Assembly (NCBI GenBank): GCA_002633005.1
Contig: NMRA01000117.1
Coordinates: 665,894 to 729,893 of the forward strand
Length of the DNA stretch: 64,000 bases
Direction of reading: 5' to 3'
DNA from: Phoronis australis
Lineage: Eukaryota > Phoronida > Phoronidae
The position numbers and the translations under genes were made by a program. This document shows, piece by piece, positions 1 through 13,500 of this stretch. The notes beneath the pieces are model-generated. The model saw only the letters and a list, made by a program, of their open reading frames with translations, was not told the DNA's origin and did not search any database. Position 1 is the first letter of the stretch; each line of letters starts with the position of its first letter.

Positions 1-729
1 TGTATGTAACAATGCAATATAGTGAAATAAAGTCAATGTTTTACTTTATTGGTGGCCATTCTCTATCAATTCAAGTATTTTAATTTTCTTCAAATAAATT
101 CAAAATGCTTTAACCAAAAATTTCAACATAAATGTTGAGCTCATTACTTTGTTTTGCAATAAAAAACAAGTGGACAATATTTTGATGACCAAGGCGTGGG
201 CCGAAACTGTTAAGCACCCAGCGTGTTCCATTTGTCTGCTGCGTTTTTCCTTTGGCCTAACGGGTGTCGGTTGGTGCCTGGGAAAAATAGATACATTGCA
301 TAAACAATATCTGGGTAGGTTTTTGTTCCGTCTGAAGAAAATTTAATTTCGAAAATATCTTCTGAAAATGAACAAAACAGTGCATTAGTAAAATCTACAA
401 GTTTTTGAGTGGTCTCAAAAAAACAGTCGGTAAATGCATTAATTTTAGTCTCAGTTCTTCCATGCGTGTTTCTCCCGAGAGGTTAGTACCTAACGTGCAG
501 ACGAGCACTCCAAATTGGAACGCTAAGTCCCGCGTTGCTGCGCTGCACGCGAAAGAAGATGGCAGACGACCTTTGGAGCCTGACGACGATAGATATTCGG
601 ACTATATAGCTCATTGGGCAGTCGGGGCCTGAGAGCACTTAGGTTACATGAAGGAGGTATCAACATCTGACCATAGGAGCACTTAGAGTCCTCCTTAGTA
701 TATACAGAAATTGATGTCTGCACTCTGGG
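1..729. other. Downstream flank, nothing recognised
   Basis: AT-rich at first, more GC-rich from about 520. No supported exon, RNA gene or repeat with clear ends. Open frames here are short and match no family I know. Confidence 0.5.
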
Positions 730-2640
730 TTTGCGGGCCTGGGGCTGCCTTACCCCAGAGGCCAAAAAATCAACTAGATTATTCGAGGTACCCCCGCCGG
801 CGGCCGGCGGCCAAAACAGAACATACGGCACTGAACACCGAATGACCCATGACATTGAGACAAATTGCACGCTAGAAAGGGTCCGACAGAAACCCAAAAA
901 GTACCCCAAAAATGAGGTACTGATACGGGTACCCCCGGCACTGACGAAAGGCCCGGCCTGCCATAGCTGGGTTGTGCCCGCCAGAAAACCCAAAAGGTAA
1001 CCGTATGCCATTGAAAATTTGAGTTAGACTCAGTGAGGTACCAACCAAATGACGTTAAAACGGAACAGTACGAGGCCTACGACGGCACTGCCCGCGACTA
1101 ACATGGACAATTGCACTCGGGTTCGCCAGAAACCGAAAAGTCTGCCCCCAAAATACTGAAGCTAGTTCATACATTCGACTGGGTACCACAAAATCAATTC
1201 CATATCTCAGTAGATTCAGCACATGTCACTGATCACCGAGTAATCACTAATGTCCTGGTGACACTCTGCATGGTTGTGCCCGCCAGTCAGAAATCCCCAA
1301 AAATCCACGGATGACTCAGTTCGCTGATGTGTTTCATCAATACGTGTATTTTAGGTACAAAATAGTCAGAGTAGGCCTTTAAAGGATTGAGCTACATCAG
1401 ATATTTGAGGTACCGGCTAAAACTGACTTAAAATCACTGCAACAATCACTGATGCCGCCAATGAACACCCGGAATGACACGTACGGCCCCAACGACCGTA
1501 GAAAGGGTCCGCCAGAAACTAAAAAACGACCAGTGCGTAGTGGGGCGCAGGCGCATGTACAAAGTAGGCGCAGCCAACCACCTTTTGGCATTTGAACGTA
1601 GCGCCTACGCACCGTAAATTACATTCAGTGCTCAAGGGGATACGGTGGGCTTTTGGCGCCTACTAGTAATCATTACTTCTAATTTTACCACTACAGCACT
1701 GAAAACGACGCCCAACTAAGGGAGCTAGCTCATACATTCCAGGTACCGCAATAAACAATACATGTTATTCAAATAGAAGTTTCTGGTTACCTAAATGGCC
1801 TGTGACCGTGTCAGTTGTGCGTGCCAGCGGCCCCGCCCAGAAATCTCAACCACGTAATTCTGTTTATAATCGACATATGTCCCGAATAATAGATAAATGA
1901 TACGTGCGTCGCAAGCTCGTTACCAGACCGCCCAGAAATCTCAACCACGTAATTCTATTTAGTGAAAATGTGTGATGTATTTGATAACGGAAATCCAGGT
2001 AAGTCTTGCTCGAGTTTCGTAGAATCAAGAATTCCGATGGATGTTCTGGTCACGTGTTCGTTTGCAGTTCGTAGCAAATTCTTGTATTTCCGTAATACTT
2101 TCGCGTCTCTCTCTCCTTGCTTAAAATTAATAATAGCGTCACACTGAGAGCCAAATGGATGAAGGCGGAACGTAAGCATTTTGGAAAATACCCGATACGG
2201 TGGTTGACATTTATGGGTGTTTCTAGCGGGCACAACCCCGAGTATATTTTGTCCGTCATGGGGCATTTAGTGACCAGTGACATGGGTAGAATCACATGAA
2301 ATTGTTTTTTGTGTTATCTCGAATGTATGAGCTAGCTCAGGGAGCTCTTTTGGGGTTTCTGACGGACCCTTCCCAGGGTGCAATTTGCCTGTCATGGGCC
2401 ATTCGGTGTTCAGTGCAGTACTGCAGTAGCGTTCCTTTAAATCAGTTTTAGCTGGTACTTGGAATATCTAATCTAACTCAATCTTTCAATGGCATACCGT
2501 TGTTGACATTTTTTTTGGGTTGGGGGTGGCTTCTCGCGAGCACAACCAAAGTGTATTTTGTCTGTCACGGGGCATTTAGTGATCAATGACATGTACCGAA
2601 TCATATGGAATTGGTTTTTTGTCGTGCTACCTCGACTGTA
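730..2640. repeat. Decayed foldback/inverted-repeat region
   Basis: Several modules recur in opposite orientation. The segment at about 830-905 (GCACTGAACACCGAATGACC ... GACAGAAACCC) reappears reverse-complemented at about 2350-2425. The segment at about 1000-1045 (CGTATGCCATTGAAA) reappears inverted at about 2440-2505. The segment at about 1155-1285 reappears inverted at about 2226-2340 and again at about 2540-2650. GTTGTGCCCGCCAG-type motifs recur throughout. An old foldback element or tandem/inverted satellite; no transposase remnant seen. Confidence 0.7.
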
Positions 2641-3157
2641 TGAATCAGTAACATGACCAAATTTCGTTTGAGAAAAATGTTGATGTAATGAAATGATGAA
2701 ATCTCAAAAATCGTTGTTACAAATTTCTAAATTGTCACTTCGTATTCGTACATGGGATTTCTGATTTTTTCCCAGAAGTGCTACCTTTGTAGCCTCTCAT
2801 CACAGTAACGAGGCACATGACACCCAGTATTAATAACACAACGGTTTTCAAAAGAAAAGTTGGTTTTCGGCAAAAGGGACTTGCCTTTTGCAAATTTAAT
2901 CTGCGTATTCATCATAGAAATTCTGATCGCAAGATTCGTGTGGCCCTGCTTCAGTTTACTGCTGTCTTAATTACCCACATTAAATCTGAAAATAAGCCAT
3001 CTTCTCTATCACTATATACTTATTTTTGATTCAGACCTTGTTGTTAACTTGTTATAAAGCTAGTTTCCAATTATTCCTTAGTCCCATTACTAGAAGTGAT
3101 AACTGGATTTCGTATCAAATGGTCATGCCAACTTATAGGGGCTAGCAATTGTAATAT
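2641..3157. other. Downstream flank, nothing recognised
   Basis: AT-rich unique-looking sequence between two repeat regions. No gene or structural signal that I can support. Confidence 0.4.
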
Positions 3158-3475
3158 ACTGTCAGCCCGAAGGGTCACTCATATTGACAAGGTGCCTAAA
3201 AGCCTATACCAAAAATTGCCGGTAGGCATTACTTTTCAGCACGTTTTGCTGGACCCCTGTGGGTCCAATAGGCCCGAAATTTCCATTTCGTCTCAGCAAA
3301 ACGGGGGTGGAGCAGAAAAACTACTCCAGAAAAGGAGGTGAGGCAGAAAAAATGTACCCCGCAAAAAGGGGTGGGAATTAACAGCCCTGGCACCCGCAAT
3401 AAGGGGTCTCTCAGCAATTTTTAGGACACGCCTGAGGGCACCTTGTCGATATGAGTGACAACCCAGACTGTCAGT
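3158..3475. mobile_element. MITE-like inverted-repeat element (318 bp)
   Basis: Imperfect terminal inverted repeats of about 60 bases. The left end contains GTCACTCATATTGACAAGG; the right end, read in reverse complement, contains GTCACTCATATCGACAAGG and continues matching to AAAAATTGC. The middle has purine-rich repeated motifs (GGGGTGG, GCAGAAAAA). Non-coding. It lies just past the predicted poly(A) site. Confidence 0.75.
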
Positions 3476-3579
3476 TTCTCCAATCCCAGAAATTGCTTCC
3501 AATCTAAATAGGGCACAACGTGAGACCACCCTTAAATCTCAAGATCATGAACAGACAACACATAAGAAAATTAACACAA

Positions 3580-4372
3580 ATTAGTTATACAGTAATTTTT
3601 TATTTTGAATTGTGATTGTAGATTAAACGATACTTGATTAGGATGATTGATAAATTTGGCAGAACGTTTCAGTCACAACAGTCAGAAGCCTTTAAAAACC
3701 TCGACAGTATTCACAAGAACTCACAGATTTCAAAAACGACAAAACAACGGATGGCTCCAAAAATTACAAATAAAGCAATATAACTTCAATGCAGGTTATA
3801 GCAACACTTAACAAGTACAGAACAGTTTTAAAGAAGCTGACACTAACAAGAACAGCCACAATTGGCAAATTTAAATGCCTCTAAGGAGACTATTCAAAAT
3901 AATTAACTGTAAAATTAACATGTAGAAATCTGCGTTAACATTCGTCCGATAATACTGGCTAGGCGTGAAAACATCCAGGCAAGATGATTAGCAAACTTCA
4001 CACATTCAAATGTCTAATAAAGGATGGTTCTACAAACTCCACAAACTTCTCACACTAGTCACCAGAAATTGTCTAAGCTTCATCAGCTGAACACAGGATC
4101 ACACATAAAGCACAAAAACGCTGTCCTGACCACCGGCGTTATTCATCCCTGTAACAACAGCTCACTGCATCATCAACTACAGTGATGCAATATTGTATTC
4201 ATGCATAAAACCAATTAATGCAATATCTCTTCAGATACAGTGTACCAGGACTAATCACTTGCTGAAGAAACACCAGCAAACTGTCAAAAGACCTAACAAC
4301 TAGATACAAATGGAAAGATGTATATTTACAGTATCAAATTTGTGACTAGATTGGGATGAGACATTCGCAGCA
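3580..4372 (-). other. Predicted 3' UTR of MPRIP
   Basis: About 790 bases below the stop codon, AT-rich, with no other gene signal. The only AATAAA hexamer I find on this strand in the interval is at 3599-3604, so the transcript is taken to end shortly below it. The 3' end is inferred. Confidence 0.6.
3599..3604 (-). promoter_or_regulatory. Poly(A) signal AATAAA
   Basis: Reads AATAAA on the minus strand about 770 bases after the stop. The following 50 bases on that strand are T/GT-rich (for example TTATGTGTTGTCTGTT), as expected of a downstream cleavage element. Confidence 0.6.
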
Positions 4373-4554
4373 TTAAACCTCAAATTTTTTAAGACGTTCC
4401 GCCACACTAATGCCACCGGTTTGGCGAAACTGGTCATATCGAGACAACCTGCTGGTTGAATCATCCATTGAGTACTTTCTCTCTAGTTGAGGCACAGGTG
4501 CTGCTGACAACATGTGACGTGGTATTCCCGGACTACTTTTTGACCTCATTAATT
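4373..4554 (-). CDS. MPRIP: MPRIP exon 29 (C-terminus and stop)
   Basis: 182 bases, phase 1 to the TAA at 4373-4375. [20 protein letters not shown], a middle with [17 protein letters not shown], and the end [11 protein letters not shown]. The first and last parts match IMKSKSNPDF and TVQERLKLFE of the vertebrate C-terminus. Acceptor GCTTGTTTTCAG. Confidence 0.95.
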
Positions 4555-7500
4555 CTGAAAACAAGCAACACATAATTTCAGAAAATCTGGCAAGGAACCT
4601 TGAAGGTCACAGTATTAGTCAGATCTGTTTGAAAAGTCACTAGTGCCATTCCATCCACGAACACGACTGCAAAATTTTACATACATCCACCAAAACTTGA
4701 AGCATTCTTCTAAAGATAATGCGACAATGACATTGTGTGACATGCAGATGTATGCATATGGATAGATTGTGGTGACCAGCCCATTGTGCTAACGCATCAC
4801 TCACCTGCTTTGCCTCTCGGCTGTTTCTGTCTCTGTCTCTGCGGGGACTCCGGTCGTGGGGGACTTGGACTTCGGCTCCTAGGAGAGTGTTGGAGCTCTG
4901 AAATACAATTAACAATGTATATTACCACCCCATTACTTCGATAACAAAGAAAAATCATAGTGAAGTTATCACAAATGTCAAACAATGTCACTCAGAGCAG
5001 TTAAAATAAGAATATTGAAGACAGGTTGCAGAATTATCAGCTTAATGATGGTGATGTACATTTGTACAATTGCAAGGTACCTAAACTACACGGTCAACGG
5101 ACTCATAAACACAGGGCACGGACGCATGAACACGACTCACGCACCTGTAAACACCATCCACTGACTCACAAACACGGGAATGGACTCACAAAACACGATC
5201 CACGCACCCAAATACATGGGACTCGGACTCATATTCCCGAGGAAACACGGTTAACAGATCGCCAAACACGGGTCACGGACTCATCGGCTTCCTGTGTCAG
5301 CTGACATCTCCATTTTGTCCGTGACCCGTGTTTGGTGGTCCGTTAACCGTGTTTCCTCGGGAATATGAGTCCGATTTCCGTGTATTTGGGTGCATGGATC
5401 GTGTTTTGTGAGTCCGTTCCCGTGTTTGTGAGTCAGTGGACGGTGTTTGCAGGTCCTAGAGTCGTGTTCATGCGTCCATCCCCCGTGTTTATGAGTCCGT
5501 TGACCGTGTAGTTTAGTACCTTGAATTGGAGTGATTCCAGCATTAGTTGAATAGAACGAATCCAATTAGTAAATCATGCAAAACTGAATTATTTTGGATC
5601 AAATATCATGCTCACATATTCCCAACCACCATCACCCATTCCATTATTTTGACAACAGTTCAATTATTTTGACATAAAAATGCTGAGGAGTTAAACCAGG
5701 CCCACAATCCAAGTTTAAACCAATCCAGCATGACATTACATTTCACATTTGCCAACATGCATAGCAATATGGGACATACATGCCGAATCAAGGCTAAAGT
5801 CGGGCAGCAGGCTTGAAAGAGATCAAATTTTGTACCACAGAAAATTTCCAGAAAAGTTATTTACATTACAACTGGCGAAACTAGCAGCACTTATTAATGG
5901 AACACGAAACATGAAGATAGATGCTGTTAGAAGAGGTACACACAGACACTCAAACAAAATGCAGATATGCTGCCGGCCCAGCAGTTATGAGGAACAGTGT
6001 GTTTTGAAATTGAAACTTTAAGGTAATCACAGTAATGAAGTGAACATTTAGTCGGGGAAACGCGATAGCAGGCAACGTTTTGTACACATTACGCTCATCT
6101 CATAAACATTTAGTTAGAAGGCATGCCTCCTAGTTGTTTATGAGAGGAAGATGCTTGCTGGTCTTTATGAGCATTTCTGACAATCTCGAACCAATGTATT
6201 TGAATGTTCCACTTCATTAACGCGTAATTCCGAATCTCAAAAACAGCAACGCTAGGTGTGAACAGGTTGTGGCGCGGAGAGTAGCAGTGTGACCACTTCT
6301 ACCTTTAAACTGTCGGTGTTTTACCACAGGTGAGCCTCGGTGCAGCGATGGGCGCGGCTGGCGTCCGGCTGCGACCTGTTCTAACTGACGACCGAGTCGA
6401 CGGAGGGTGTCCTCATGCTGGGACAGTCTCGACTGGTACTGGTCGTGTAGGTGGTGGTGGTGCTCATTGTCCTGGGAATGGGAGAGGGGCGCGGTCATGC
6501 ACGGAGTAACAACATCAGTATAAGGGTAGATACAACAGACAGGACTGTATATAAACTGGATGTTGGTCACCCAGTGGACATAGACAATAGTCACAGACTG
6601 ATCGTGGGCAAGATTGAATGCTGGCCACAGACTGGATATTGGGTTAAGTAAGTTAAAATTAAGTTTGATTCCCCTCACACGATCGAATGTAAAATAAAGC
6701 AAGACTCAAACATTTCATTCACAATTAGCAACCTGAGAAGATTTTTTTCAAAAAACCAAAATATTTTACCAACCCATTTCAGAGGCGTGAGGCCAAGGTG
6801 AGGGGAAACAAAACCATAAGAAATATTTTAGGGCTGTTCATCAAAAGGACATTGCTTGGACTAAACGCTTGATTAACATTGGATACAGGTCAGAATAGAC
6901 ACCGTGTCATTCACACTGAGCTGGTTGAAATGTCCTAAGCTAACAACGTCTCAGAAAAAATGTGGTGCAACATACCAATAGACCTGTGACATGAATTGGA
7001 AAAAATGTTAAAATTTGTTTAATTAACAGTTATCAAGAATATACCCAGATACCTTACACTATTACGTGCCACAGGAGACTTATCCATAACTAATCATAAT
7101 ATTTCAAGGTATATATTTCAGGTACTTCAGTCTTTCAAAACACAATGAACAGGACAACAGAATTTTTCAGTGAAAATCTTTTGATGCAGACCCTGCTACC
7201 ACCACCATTAGTTATACTAGGCATGCAGCAAGCAATTACTAACAGACACCTATCCATGAATACCTGGTAGACTTGTGACTTGGTGAGACCGTTTACTAAT
7301 GGATGACTTGGCATCATAAAACAGTAGTAAAAGTTAAGACCTGTATGCATCAGATGTCCAAACATTCTAGAAACCACAGATTTTGTATCCTAACTACAGC
7401 GTGCCATATTGTTAATTAGAGAAATGAAAAGGTCAGACCAAAATAATTGCACACGCCATGCACTGAAATTAAATGCATCCAACAAAATTTCAAAACTTTC

Positions 7501-10500
7501 AACATTCCTTTATTCCTGGGAAGCTTTTTTACTAAAACATGCAACATTATTTTTCTTGTAAATAAGTCAACATTTCGCCTAGCATCCACGAGGACAAGCG
7601 AACGATAGCAAATGGGCCTTGACACCGTGTCACTGAACACCTCTTGGTAAGTAGCAAACTTCAAAGATACAGACGCAGATGTAAAAAAAATGCCACTGGG
7701 TGGCGTCCGCCCGAAAATCAGTGTCTGTCACAGTCTTCTCATCAGGAACACAGCTGCCAATTTTCATAATGATCCTTTAAGCGGTTTGGTAGATAGAGAA
7801 GCAGATGTCAAAAACGTACTCAAAAAATTTTAAAATGCTCACCAGTTGGTGCAGAAAATATCAAATCTGTACAAAAACAGGAAGGTGACATTATCTCCTT
7901 AACAGAAACCTATTTGCTGAATTTCAAGACCATCCATCAATTAACTCCATAGATACAGAGGCAAATGTAATAACTAAAATTGCCACTAGGGAGCACAGCA
8001 GTAGTCGGATCGGTTGTCGTCTGTCGACAGCTTCATAGGAACACATCTGTCAAATCTCATCAAGGCCGCAAGGCCATACAGCAGCGGACGCAGGACGCTC
8101 CAACAGAGATGATTGTAATATGCATCCACGTAGGAGCATAATGAACTTCTAAGTACAATGATTTCATATCAATATCTACTTGCATTCATTTTAGGTACAA
8201 GCAATCTTAAAAAGATAATTTGTTATCAAAAATACATATTTCTACATAACTGTATTCATGCCAGTACACACCAGTTTTATTAACGTACAACATTTTCTCT
8301 TCTGCAGTCTCAAAGTTATCTCTATGCATCGTCGTTTCCCTCAGTATATGTACACAAGCATGCACGACACCTACCTCCTCAGCCGCCTGTAAATGCTCCT
8401 TCAGAAGTTTAATCTCTTCCTTTAATTCCTTCGTTTCCACTTCCTTCAACTGCAGAGTCACCTGAGAACATGTAGAACACACTGTATCAAACGGAGTATT
8501 CTATCCGTTAGAATCTGCACAAAACCTATCGGGACTATGGACACGCATCAGCCACAGTGGTAACACCACTTGGAGGGACATAAGACACCAATCAAGCTGT
8601 CTAAATGATTACAAGCCGCTGCAAAGCAACTTAGGATGGACAAGCAGCATCCCGTGCAGGGGGAGACAAAAGACTCATCTATTCACTCTACAGAAACCGG
8701 CTCATCAACAAACAAGCTGATGAGCAAGATGAACCACAAGTAGTTTACTTTTTAGACTTAGTTACCAGTACCTCGCAAAATATTTGGCTTCACCGAGTTA
8801 TGTAATACTTTTTGGGCGAAACATGTCATTCATGATTCGTGCACAATTTAGACCACTTTTGAGGGTAGTTCAAGGTTTATACCAAGCCAATGTTTGAGGG
8901 TAGTTCAAGGTTTATACCAAGCCAATGTTTGAGGGTAGTTCAAGGTTTATACCAAGCCAGTGTTTGAGGGTAGTTCAAGATTTATACCTAGCCAGTGTTT
9001 GAGGGTAGTTCAAGGTTTATACCAAGCCAATGTTTGAGGGTAGTTCAAGGTTTATACCAAGCCAGTGTTTGAGGGTAGTTCAAGGTTTATCAAGCCAATT
9101 TAAAGGCATTTTAGTACAACTTAATTTGTTAGACGTGCTTTGCGCAGGAGTGAAAAAGTTCCCAGTTTGCAGTGTTAGATGAAGCCGGTCCCGTCAAAAA
9201 CGCATTAAATTTGCCCCTGTTGAACATTTGCTAAACAAGTGAAGAGTGACATGTGACTAAAGCTTTTATGGAATGTTGCCAATGTTTAAAGAACGCAAAC
9301 ATGAATGTACATGTGATCAAGAATAATGGCTGTTCCTCTTTTAAACATTACATTTCTTACAACAATAAAACATAATTAGGGTCTTTTAAATAGTTTTGAA
9401 GCCAAAAGCTGAAATTCAATGGCTTTTCAAAGTCAGAACTAAATTCAAGAACTGTTCACGGCCAGTGCTCCAAATTCAAGACCTTTGAAGACTATACAAG
9501 CCATGTTTCTAAGTTTGGCCATTTCACTGATGTCACAAATGTACGAAACTGTTTAAGTGAAATTTTTGCTTACAATCAAAGGAAAATTTTTCATAACTTT
9601 TATCTGCTTCCCGCAATTACTAATCCTCAATCGCAGATAATATAAAACAGTAGAGATAACACATGATTGGATTTCCAAAAATGGACTGCATTTCTTCCAA
9701 AATGGTCTTTCATGGGCCACTCCATACTCACTAGGTGGTGCTCATGAATAAATGACACTTTTATTCAGCTGAACAGACTGGGATCAGAAAGCAGTCCATC
9801 AGCATGGTAAAGATCCCATGTGACAACCAGAATACATTCATTAATACATTAAGTGGGACTATCATCTCACTAGCGCTACCTTGTGAATTCTGAGAAACCC
9901 ATTTCCAAGTACTCCCATGTATAATAGACAGTGACCAAGCCACTAGACTTACTTTCAGGTCATGCACTTGCTTACTGTCACTGCTACCGGGCTCGTGTGT
10001 TGTTGCAAAACTTTTCTTGAGCTTTTCTATTTCCCCAACCAACTGGGAATGCATTTCTTCATTTCTATAATATAAGGAATGGATAAGCGTGAGACACAAG
10101 ACATGCAGCTATCCAACCTAAAATATTGCATAACTATACGTTTAAGTAATGGTTATTGCATAATAAACAAAAGAACTTATTATGGTTTATTCAACTGCAA
10201 TAAACAGTCCATTGGAGTTATAAGTCACTGTTGGCGATCAAACAAATAAACCATCTATATCAAAGGAATGAATAGTTACAAATTTGGAAAATTATCACAT
10301 CATAAAACTTCACCTTATCCCCAAATGACAAAAGCAAAATATTGCCAGCTCAAATATATAATGACGTGCAAAACAAACATCACTTTCTACAAGACTATTG
10401 TCAAAAGAGAAGCACAGACTAAAGTCAACTGCTTTTTGTGTATCTGCAGATTTCCTAGATTTTGACAAAGACCGTTTTTAATACAAGTCTTTTGCTCCAC

Positions 10501-13500
10501 ACCTCCCCCCTTGCCCAGGCCCAACACCTACCGTGCAGACAGCTGACTTATTTGGCTGCGTGACTGCTGCAATGTCTTGCCCTGAGTCTCCAGCTTGCCG
10601 GCCAGTGTGGCATTCTCTATACACTTGATGGAGTATTGTTCGGAGAGCAACTTCATCTCCGACCGAATCATGTCAATTTCCTGTTTGTAGTCTTGTTCTA
10701 TCGTGTCCACGTCTTTGTCAGAGAACATTTTCGAGGCCAGGTCTTCGAATCGTTTCTTTTCTTTGGCCAGTTCTGCTTCATTAACCTTCTTCAAGGCCTC
10801 TAAAGCTGAAATATACAGAGATCCACAGTAGTGACTATATAAACACGTGGATTACCACATGTATGCAAAAATACACCAGGGATTAGAATACCAATTACAA
10901 ACAAAGAGTAAAATATTTCAGTTGATGTATCGTTCCACAAATAAATAGTCTTGCGTTATAGAAATATTTTTTGTGTTGCAAAATTTAACTGAAATAAACA
11001 TCTTTGCATGAATAAAATAAAAACAATGATAAAAAGCTATGCAAAAAGGGGAAACTGGAAATAAAATAAGAGGAAATCGAAACCAAAACAGAGGAAATCC
11101 TCTTAAAAAAGGAAAATTCTAAGCCCAGATACACAAGAGCATTCAAGAACAACTAGGATTGATGATGGATGGAGCTATAGTGAATTCTGCAGAATGCCAG
11201 TCACCAAATCAATATGACATATCTATTTCATCCAAATGGGACATCGTTAAAATTCTTGGAACTTGTAGAGATTATTGACTCTCCAACAACTGGTCCTTAT
11301 CCCATCTCAGCTGTTCTTTTACTTGTCAGTGCCCCTCCTCCTCCCCACCTACCAGCTTGCATTGTCCTTAACTTCTCCTACCACATTTAGCTCCTCCTCC
11401 TAACTTACCAACTTGCATTACCCAAGACTCCTCCTACCAGTTTCAACTCCTCCCCTGCCCAATGAGCAGCCTCCATTACTCTAGACGCCTCCCACCTCCA
11501 ATTTCAACCATTCCCTTTCCCACCTACCAGCCTGTGTTGCCCTAGACTCCTCCTCCAACAACTGATCCTTATCCCGTCTCAGCTGCTCCATTTCCTGTTT
11601 GTGCTGCTCTCGTAACTCCTGCATCACCTTCCTGTACGATCTCTCAGTATCCACACTACCTTGTCCACACAGACCCTGGCAATAACATAAACATATCAAA
11701 AATGGTGCGTTTACACAGATTACCTCTATTGTTCACCGTTGTCTCCAGACTATTCATTCTCATATCTTCCGTGTTTTCAAATGCTTAACAGTGGAAATAA
11801 TTGCGTGCGAACTATGTGAAAGAAGTTAAAGCATAGAAAATGTCAATTACAATAGTTTGTAAGACTTAATTAATTCAGTATGTGCCCGGTAATGATAGAC
11901 ACCTCAAGGTATAATGCTGACAGAGATAAAGTGACCCTGCCTGGGAACAATCAGATAGAGACTCCAACATAAACGTGATTAGCATGAATGGATACTAATG
12001 ACTCCTTACCATGATGTTGATTTTTGGTTAAATTAACAGTGGAAAACTGAGAACGATTGCTGATAACATATTGTGTTTGTATTGTGGCTTTACAATATGT
12101 TATTAATGAACATTCTGTCTCAGTCAAAAATATTGGTATTCTAAAATCAACTTAATTAATGAGTTATCCAAGGTCAAGACCACACACTTTACTTGAAATC
12201 TGATTTCAAAATTAACCTATTACAATGAGTGAAATTTAAAAATTTTCTTGAAGCGTGTTGCACGACAGCTTAATTTTCAGGTAGAGTATAGAGTAACATT
12301 AACTAGTATTGGGCCTATTATATCCTTTATTAGATTATCTTAGGGAGACAAACCTATTTTTGTGTAAGAGGAGGACTGAACACCCAAGATCAAGATGATG
12401 TCATTGTCTAACATAGAATAATCAGAGCAACGTAACAGCTTCAAACAAATTTAAGGAATTCACATGTTGTAGGAAACTTTGCATGCAAGACCATGGCTAA
12501 GGTTCCACACAGAGTCTCCATACCTTCAGTGTATCAATCTCCTTCTCGTAGCGTTTCCTCATGAAATCATCGTCCACCTGTATGTTACTGGCCTCTGCAG
12601 ATGCCCTGAGTGACAGCACTTCTTCCTGTAGTTTCTCCAGGTCCTTCTCGTACGTCACCCTCTGCTGCACCAACTCATCCTCATACTCATCCTGGGAACA
12701 CACAAACACAACAGTACAGTGTGGCAACGCAACAAGTACACAAGGGGTGAAAAGTGCCCACCGATACAGTTTTGATAAAATACAACCCTATCACAAATAG
12801 GTTACATAAACTTAGACTGAAATTTAAATAAAAGTGATTAATCAATGATGATTATCAACTCATGAAGCAGTCCTGCCACTAGCCTGCCTTACGAAATGCA
12901 TTTTCACAGTAATATTGAGCTCTGTTTAGGTGACGAGACCATTACCGTAGGACATCTGTTTTACACAATGTTGAGCACTGACCATTTTGACTTAATTTTG
13001 CAATCTTCACAAAAATCAAGTTGTGAAAGGCAAGTTAGATCTATTTTTCCACGGTTACACTTGTAGGTGCGGAGCTCATATATGTTATTTTTGGCTGTTT
13101 ACACTGAAGTTGGCAATTTTTGACTCATTGATATAGTGCTGGGAGCAACTTATAAAATGGCAAGACAGCAAACAGTGGTGGAGGCTGCCCACCTGGACGT
13201 CTTTCAGCTCGCGCTCAACTTCTTCTAGTCTCTCCTGGAGCATGGTGACCTCCTCAGACTCACTGCGGCTACGCAGGCGTGATGACAACAGCTCAATTTC
13301 AGCCTAAGGTTCACAACAGAAAACATAACAATGTAAAATAAGATTTCACTAAGATCCGTAAAAGAAAACAAGCCATTCTACTCAGACAGAGGGTTTGCTG
13401 AAAAGTAGTTGAATGGCTGTAATGATAGCCTCTTTCCTTAATCATGTGGTCACATAACTTTCATACTAAGTGCAGTACATTTTGAGTGGACCAATATTCT

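Larger units (their letters stand above)
10806..11527. other. MPRIP intron 23
   Basis: Holds a remnant of a hAT-like MITE (10921-11127) and diverged duplicates of the neighbouring exon's 3' part (11277-11520), both listed separately. Confidence 0.75.

Noticed and set aside
523-1011. 162-codon minus-strand frame as a gene
   Set aside because: Lies over the inverted-repeat region, has no family match and no splice or regulatory context.
5026-5565. Histidine/threonine-repeat proteins on both strands
   Set aside because: The two frames mirror each other because the DNA is palindromic; this is a property of the foldback element.
8858-9102. CRISPR-like array
   Set aside because: Head-to-tail repeats without spacers, within an intron of a eukaryotic gene.
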